NCBI GenBank assembly: GCA_029531795.1
Contig: JAPEIS010000005.1
Coordinates: 2,478,001 to 2,542,000, forward strand
Reading direction: 5' to 3'
Source of the DNA: Sclerotinia nivalis
Lineage: Eukaryota > Ascomycota > Leotiomycetes > Helotiales > Sclerotiniaceae
Length of the DNA: 64,000 nt
The position numbers and the translations under genes are program-made. Numbering within the stretch: the first letter of the stretch is position 1; every line of letters starts with the position of its first letter. Below the pieces are notes generated by a model. It searched no databases. It had not been told where the DNA came from and saw only the letters and a program-made list of their open reading frames with translations. This document shows positions 57,697 to 64,000 of this stretch, piece by piece.

Positions 57697-60104
57697 TCAA
57701 GAGCCAGTAAAGTAATCTTGATATGCAGTCCACAACTCTGGATTTTGATGTCCGTCCGCACCAACGGCTCCTAATCCGAAAATGAATTCATTCCAATGTG
57801 CATTTGTATAAGCGTCCGGAATATTTAATGGTGATACCATATTCGTATTCATGGCGGTAGGAGCCATGGGTATGGGAAGATCGAAGCCCATTGGACCGTA
57901 TGGGTTATGTCCACTTGGGCCAATTTGTCCAATCGTTGATGGCTGATGGTAGTTGTTATTTTCTGGCATGACTGAAGAGAATTCGGGACCCAATCCGGAA
58001 GGTGGACTGTAAATATTAGCTTCGGAGAAGGTTGGGGTGACTGCCGATGCTTGCGATCCACTGAAGGCCCTTTCTCGTCTCCTTTCTGCTTTGGCTCGTT
58101 TTAGTAAATTCTTAACTGGTCGCCAAATCATTCCATCCTTTGTATCCGCGACATATTCACTCCATTTATTATAATGATGTTCAATGACCCCCCAAGCTTC
58201 ATCAGCAAGAGGGCCAGTCGGTTCAGCACAAAGCTCAGCTAGAGCCACAGCGATCGCGTGCCATGGGACATAAGTTTTGAAAAACCAAAACCACCCTTTC
58301 GAACTCTCATGCTGCTGCAACTCTTCACTCAAGTTTAGGTATGCCATAGCAGTACGCAGGGATTGTCCTCGAGGAAGTACTCGACACGTTGATTTCCTAC
58401 GCTGAAGCGGATATTGTGTAGACAGCCATAATTTGAGAGATAAAAGTCGTGCTATGCGACAAACCCACCAGGATTTAGCATCTGTGGGATCACAACCTGC
58501 AAGATAGGTTGATTCGACCTTATCAGTAAACCCCTTGATCATCTGTTCTTTCTGTTCCGAGGTCCAGACCGGCGCATCCTTTTGGGTAGACACGAAATTC
58601 ATCTTCAAATTAATTGCACTGACTGTCATTGTAATGCAAGGAAAAGCCATGCTGGTAAGTCCTATCCTATCAACCACAGGAGATGTAGAGGTCGTCGAGA
58701 AGTCTTCATCGTTTATGTTGGCAGGCATTTTCGTATCAAAAGAGCCATCCGTGATCATTGTTTCAGAACCTCGATCTTCAGAAGCTCTAGTATCGAGTAC
58801 AAGCAACGTCCACCATACTCTTCTTCGCATCTGCATATCGAAAGGGTCACTGGTAGCGTCTCTGTGAAGTCCAAGAGCACGGGCAATGCGAACTGCCAGA
58901 CCAATAAATGTCCAGGTGGTTCGACTTCGATCATGAGAGCGCATGGCTGCCTAAAATATATACATAAATAAACTATTACAAGATCACCGACCAAGATGCC
59001 TAGAGGAAGAAGTATACTTACAATATAAACTATTAAAGCTTGTAAGGTAACAATTTCCACACTATTTAGAAAATCTGATTCCTGAAGAGCAATCTCCGTC
59101 GCAGTTTTGTACCGTGCCACTAAGATGTCCCTTTCTTCGTCAAGATGCTCGAGGCACTCTTCATTTGTCATGCTCGTTACTGCCGCAAAGCAGAAAGAAC
59201 ACGTGATAGCCTCAAGACTTTTGAACTTGTGTCGACCAGTATCTTGGTCAATTAGTCCGGAATCTGATTGTATCGTGAGGTATGCCGTTGGTTCATGCAT
59301 TACAGCTACCAAAGGATGAACATTTTTGAAGTAAAATCCAAATAAAATATCACGATGACGGTCGGACGGATACGAGATTGATATATTCGAAGAAGTGACC
59401 CTGGAATCAAAGACAAACAGTGAAGGGGAATCATACTTGGATGCGGGCGATGTTGCAGTGGATCCAGAAGCTTCTTCTTCATCGTCGCTCGGGTTTTCGA
59501 TGAGCTGCTTCAATCCATCAATTTCTTCACTTAATCTTGTCCAAAACCCGTCATGAGTATAAATCGAGTCGGTTTCCTGGCGCTTTATGAATGAAGCAAA
59601 TTGATGATCCATACGTCCCGGTATTAAGCCAGTCTCCTGAATCTTGGGATGATTACTTGGGGACGTGAAAGAACGATGAGTTCGCGTTGCTGGTGATGGT
59701 TCATTTGATCGACTATTCTCTTCTATCGGACTGACCTCACTGGTGAGCTTTGTGGCATCAATTTTGCTCACCAAACTTTCGAGGTGAGAGATCCTCTTCA
59801 ACAGCTCAGCATCACGAGACTTTGGATTACTTTGTCTCGGCCGAGGATTGCGGACGCGAGTAGGGAAAATACATTCCGTACCAGATGCCTGACTGTGTGT
59901 TGGTCACCGATATCAAAAAAGGATGGGTGAAAGATAGGAAAAACACAGTTTACTCACCTGACACGGGAGACAAGGGTTTGTTGCCTTGTTGCATCTTATC
60001 TTACGTCTTCTACAATTCGTGCAGCTAAGAACTTTTGGTGGTGGTTGAGGTTGTTGAGCGTTTGAGCTATTGGCGGTAGAAACGAGCGGGCCACTCGTAT
60101 TCAT
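57697..60104 (-). CDS. Zn2Cys6 fungal transcription factor
   Basis: Binuclear-cluster regulator with a fungal_trans middle domain. Exons 60104-59958, 59888-59022 and 58950-57697 give 755 residues from MNTSGPLV. A longer in-frame start at 60194 exists; I prefer 60104 because the cluster then lies close to the N-terminus. Cysteines 28, 31, 38, 45, 48 and 55 follow C-x2-C-x6-C-x6-C-x2-C-x6-C exactly, with intron 1 between Cys48 and Cys55. A coiled linker (AELLKRISHLESLVSKI) follows. The middle domain contains TWTFIGLAVRIARALGLHRD and RRVWWTLLVLDTRASEDRGS. The C-terminus is Pro/Asn-rich, a possible activation region. It sits 2.7 kb from the polyketide synthase C-terminus, so it could regulate that pathway. 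Confidence 0.92.
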
Positions 60105-62779
60105 GATGAGGTTATTTATTGTAGAAGAGTTGTTTGGTACAAATAGATTGACTGAATGAAAATAATCACCCACAGAACTTTTTTTCAAACACAACAGGTT
60201 GGTAGTCCGTCCTATAATAAGCGTATCACCAGGTGTGATGAAATTAAAAATGAAATAGAGTGAGGCTGAGTGCTTATGCAGAATTCAAGGTTCAAGATGA
60301 AGGACGTTGAAGAGGTGTTTTTTTGTTGTTGACACTTAATGCGTACATACTCCTGACTCCATGCGGGCACATGTTGTTGGATTAAAAAAACCCAGCTTGA
60401 TAAGCTGCAAACGTCAATCATCGGGGCTTTCAAGGTCCGACTGCCGAGACCCGTGGTGGAGAATAACTCCATCATCTACTCTAGATCTGTACACTAGGGG
60501 TACATCTACAAATACTATGGAAGCCTTGTCGATTCTTTCCTTTCCTTTCCATACAAGTCATAGGCATTCCAGCCCCATGGGTCCCAACATCAACCAATAT
60601 ATCCTGAGTAATATTTCGTGTTGTTCTTACAGATCCTTGTTTTTTTATATCTCCGCATCCACCGTTGAATTTATATCCGACGCCCGTGGAAACGGATATA
60701 AGAGATAAGCGATTTAGCTCTATATAAAGATCCAGGGGCACCCAATGAGAGACCTTACTCGTACGATACATTCCTTTCCTACTCTGCTTTAAATAAGAGC
60801 GGAAAAATTCTCCGACATGTCAAAAGGAGTATAGAACTTGTCAATCTATACTATCTATACTCAATATAGCAAAATTATATTGAAGCGAGCAAATCCAAAA
60901 AAAATTGGTTACTTCTGTGTGAATCGATAAAGTAAAACAATAAAAAATAATGTATTCTATCTATTCCATTGGTTGAATTACTTCTCTTTTAAGGTTTGGC
61001 CCCATAAATCTAAATTAGAAAAGGAACATGTAATTTACTTTCTGGCTGTACGAGGAAGAGACCTCCTAAGCAGAAAAGTTTAAATCCATGCAATGTTTGG
61101 ATTGTTAGCAGGTCCTGTACGGAGTACCGAGTGCTCGATCTAGATCATCTAACTATGACAAGGTCATATTTGAAGGAGATATCTATTCCTTCTACACAGG
61201 TCTGAACATTCAAGCTTCCAAACTCTATTGGCAGGGATTCTTCAATTTGCCATGCACTGGATTTATGAGAGTCCTAAAGACTTTTAGGCCGCCTAACAGT
61301 CTTTCTTGGCAGCTACGGCAGTGTACAAAAGTGTGGTATGCCTAACAAGGGACATGAGTGCAAAGATTGCTAATTGAGATGTAGGGGCACATGCTGCGGG
61401 CACCTGCTAGTACGAAATATAATGTTGAGTCATACGGGGAAACGGAACTGGTACGACAACGATATTTTGTCGTAGTGCTGTTAGTATGATGAAAAGCCAT
61501 TGGGCCCCGGTCGGAGTCTCAGATGTAACTTTACATCTTCTTTCCTGTTTCTCGTTATTTGACGTACAATGTTGAGGCCCCACTCATGCAGCGCATGGAG
61601 GATTTTGTACTCCCTTTGGTACGCACTTATCCGTAAATGAAGAAGTGTGTCCTGCCAGCAGTATTTGCACAGATCTATCTTTTGAGGGGTAAGAATAGGT
61701 ATGAGTCAAAGATTCTGAGCCCAATTTACCCACAATTTGTTCTTAGCGAGGAGGACTACTGTACGAAGATGCTTGAAACTACGATTTTGGTTTCATAAAT
61801 CTAGATGGATTCAAATCGAAACATGGATGAGCTACCACAGATTCACATCGGGTTCTTGATCACACTTTTTTGATGAGCTTATGTTGCACGTACTGCTCCC
61901 ATTTGAACATCTCGTCAGGACTTCACTCTTGGTAAGGAATGATAAAATGAAGCCTTAGAGAACGTTGAATCAAGCAATCCCACCTGGTAAGGTTTGGTTA
62001 CCTGCAAGGTATCTATCTTTCTATCTATCTATCTACGCATGCGAGTTCTCTTGCAGGCTGGTTTATAAAGCCACGGGCGCTAGGCGATATCACTTTCAAC
62101 AAGCCACAAGAAAATTGTTTGAATAATGAAGGTTCTAAGTTTATATGCTGGCTGGAGTAGCAGCTTGATGAAGAATAGAATCGGACGCGAGGTTATATCA
62201 ATCGTTAACATCGACAATTTATAATGTTTTGTTGCACATTTGAAAAGTTGACCCAATCTCCGTCCCTCCATCATTCCTTCCAAATTGGAACCAAATTGGT
62301 AAAAATACATCGACTGAGAATAAGACTGCTTCTTGAGAACCTACTTCCTGTGTGGAAGAGAAGTGTGAAGGTTTACACGGGAGAGTGAACCGAGTCTTTA
62401 CTGGTATTCAAACCTTCTTCCTTACACGCTTTTACCACGAATTCATCTTGCCTTTTCACCGATGTTATACATTGCACACTGTTAGAGAAATCTTCAACTT
62501 CAGCTTCCTTTACCGCTGGGCTCTTCACTTCATTCTCCAAATTCTATTCGGTTTCGTCGTCTCAAAACTCACCATCTTCGAAGTCACAGTTTCAATGCTC
62601 ATGCTCATACTGATAACTACATTTCAATTCATATTCATTCAATATCTGAATCTCACTCACACATTCAAGGAGTTCTCTACACAGCGTATCTTTACCCAAA
62701 GCATATTTATTCCGTCGCAATCTAATTCTATATACAAATTCTCTAAATGACTTTATAACAACAAATACATCATATTCCA
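60105..62779. other. Intergenic region, 2.7 kb, AT-rich
   Basis: Between the Zn2Cys6 gene (5' end) and the 3' end of the polyketide synthase gene. It holds TACGGAGTA at 61118-61126 and a CTAT run near 62020. Small frames, such as 62352-62750 (Phe-rich), lack coding character. No thioesterase or reductase coding sequence is seen here. Confidence 0.5.
61118..61126. other. TACGGAGTA 9-mer, copy 6
   Basis: In the gap between the Zn2Cys6 gene and the polyketide synthase gene. Confidence 0.9.
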
Positions 62780-64000
62780 TCAAGCACTTGAGTTTGTTGG
62801 AAACCCTACAATAACACGAATGGTACGTGCTTCCGGTTCCTCACCATCTGTCCAATCCACTGCGGCAAATCCAGCTCGGAGCATGTGTTCTTTCCAAAGC
62901 GACTCATGTGTTACAGCATGCTCTCGACCATCCTCGAATAGCCACCATCCCTCGAACAATCCAACAGCAATATCCAACCAGAACATGTTCTGGGTAATCT
63001 CGACCAATGTTACGACACCATCATCTCGGAGCAGCTTACGAATCATCGTTAATGATGTGGTCAAGTTTCTTGTCGCGTGTATACAATTCGTTGAGATGAC
63101 GACGTGGAATGAGTGAACCCAAGATTCTTTTGGCTCTTTCTCGATATCCAATGTCGTAAACTCCATCTCAGGACAATCCTTGAATGTACGCTTGCCGGCT
63201 GCAACGAGCGATGCGGACAAGTCTGTGAAGACATACTCGAAGGGAATACCCAACTTCTGCAGATGGCGAACAATGTACTTAGTTGTACCACCTGTACCAG
63301 CTCCGACTTCCAGTATGCGGAATTTACCAGGTCTATCTGGATTTGCCATGGCTTTCTCAAGGTACTCACCCAATGCGATCGTGCCGGAGCGTACAAGAGG
63401 CCAGTTCTCGTAGAGATCATCAAGGGTTTTCTTGTTCTCTTTGTTACCGAACACGATTTGGAGACCATCCTTCTCACCAGTCAAACACCCCGCGAGCTCC
63501 TTTCCAACAGCCCCAGTGACTTTATGCACGCTAGCGTGAAGTGGGAATGCCGGAATGATCTCCTCATATATGGTCGATGCGGGCGTAGGATCGACAGGCT
63601 TTGACGTGCGAATGAATTGGCCTTGACCATTAACGGTGATGAGTCCACCATCTTCGAGCACTCGATACAGTTGGCGCACAAGTTGCTTGTGCTTGGGCAA
63701 GTGTGGAATCATGGGAGCGGTATCTCCAGCTTTGAGGGCAGACATATCGCAGCTTAACTTGGCGAATGCTTCCACGACGTATGCTAGCACAAGCGCAGCT
63801 TCATGTGGGTAGCATTCCTTCCAGAATCCCACAGCTTTGGTTTGGAAAGCAGCCCTTTCGTAGGCGTCTTTGTTTTCTGCGAAAAGCTTTTGAGCACGCT
63901 GGAACGATGGCGTCGAGTCACCTTCTGGAATAGTAGGCGATGCGCTTACTTTGGAAACGCCGTTGACTTTTGCTGCAGCCGGAGCAGAAGCTTCAACAGT
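62780..64000 (-). CDS. Non-reducing polyketide synthase, C-terminal part (C-methyltransferase), off right edge
   Basis: The reading frame is open to the window edge, so this is the last 406 residues of a larger protein. The first part is an Ala/Pro-rich linker of the kind that follows an acyl carrier domain. The rest is a C-methyltransferase domain that adds methyl groups from S-adenosylmethionine to the polyketide chain. Motifs are ILEVGAGTGGTTKYIVRHL (SAM-binding), EYVFTDLSASLVAAGK, HVVISTNCIHATRNLT and LVEITQNMFWLDIAVGLFEG. The protein ends RVIVGFPTNSSA, just after the domain, with no thioesterase or reductase. Enzyme type is clear; product is not. Confidence 0.92.
   Translation of the reverse strand, partial: TVEASAPAAAKVNGVSKVSASPTIPEGDSTPSFQRAQKLFAENKDAYERAAFQTKAVGFWKECYPHEAALVLAYVVEAFAKLSCDMSALKAGDTAPMIPHLPKHKQLVRQLYRVLEDGGLITVNGQGQFIRTSKPVDPTPASTIYEEIIPAFPLHASVHKVTGAVGKELAGCLTGEKDGLQIVFGNKENKKTLDDLYENWPLVRSGTIALGEYLEKAMANPDRPGKFRILEVGAGTGGTTKYIVRHLQKLGIPFEYVFTDLSASLVAAGKRTFKDCPEMEFTTLDIEKEPKESWVHSFHVVISTNCIHATRNLTTSLTMIRKLLRDDGVVTLVEITQNMFWLDIAVGLFEGWWLFEDGREHAVTHESLWKEHMLRAGFAAVDWTDGEEPEARTIRVIVGFPTNSSA

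Noticed and set aside
62352..62750. 132-codon Phe-rich frame upstream of the PKS stop
   Set aside because: Looks like a membrane peptide only because of T-rich DNA; no family motif and no supporting start context.
62780..62830. A missed splice from the PKS into a thioesterase domain
   Set aside because: No usable donor lies at the end of the frame and no TE coding sequence is found downstream.
1..64000. CRISPR array, integrase or transposase genes
   Set aside because: None seen; repeats are simple or tandem without spacers. The organism is a fungus, so CRISPR arrays are not expected.

Overview
The window is nuclear DNA from a filamentous ascomycete. The genes have short introns of about 50-90 bp with GT..AG borders, intergenic DNA is AT-rich and full of simple repeats, and the families are typical of Pezizomycotina (HET-C, Zn2Cys6 regulator, GH71 glucanase, a polyketide synthase with a C-methyltransferase). 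Low GC and gene style fit a leotiomycete such as a Botrytis or Sclerotinia relative, but that is an inference from style, not a match to a reference. I rebuilt 18 intact or edge-truncated gene models by joining open frames at splice sites. For every complete model the spliced length is a multiple of three and the phases agree.

Layout. 1-2233 (minus): peroxisomal ABCD-type fatty-acid transporter, running off the left edge. 5909-7878: PSR/SCP-type phosphatase. 8833-9796: Sec61 beta. 10863-15121: sterol glucosyltransferase with an added lipid-transfer-like block and a tail of ubiquitin-interacting motifs. 16842-20975: large unrecognised Asn/Ser/Met-rich protein with CxxC clusters. 22255-23807 (minus): secreted GH5 exo-beta-1,3-glucanase. 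25447-26655 (minus): 2-oxoglutarate/Fe(II) oxygenase, divergent from an FRG1-like gene (26906-27783). Then a WDR89-like WD40 protein, HRD3 (ERAD), a small bHLH factor (minus), about 3 kb of apparently decayed coding sequence (34230-37268), a Maf-type pyrophosphatase, HET-C (minus), an HMG-box protein, a secreted GH71 alpha-1,3-glucanase, a large repeat-rich membrane protein (minus), a Zn2Cys6 regulator (minus), and the C-terminus of a non-reducing polyketide synthase (minus) running off the right edge.

Functional themes. HRD3 and Sec61 beta both serve the ER membrane, in quality control and translocation. The GH5 and GH71 enzymes act on the two main wall glucans. The right end looks like the margin of a secondary-metabolite locus: a polyketide synthase C-terminus with a Zn2Cys6 regulator 2.7 kb away. 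The rest looks like ordinary housekeeping gene order.

The most unusual items are: the sterol glucosyltransferase that carries a VPS13-like C-terminal block and seven UIM-like helices; the 1,045-residue membrane protein built from Gly-rich repeats in front of a cytochrome b561-like membrane domain; a reading frame whose four internal stops could all be CAA-to-TAA changes, as repeat-induced point mutation would leave; and six exact intergenic copies of the 9-mer TACTCCGTA/TACGGAGTA.
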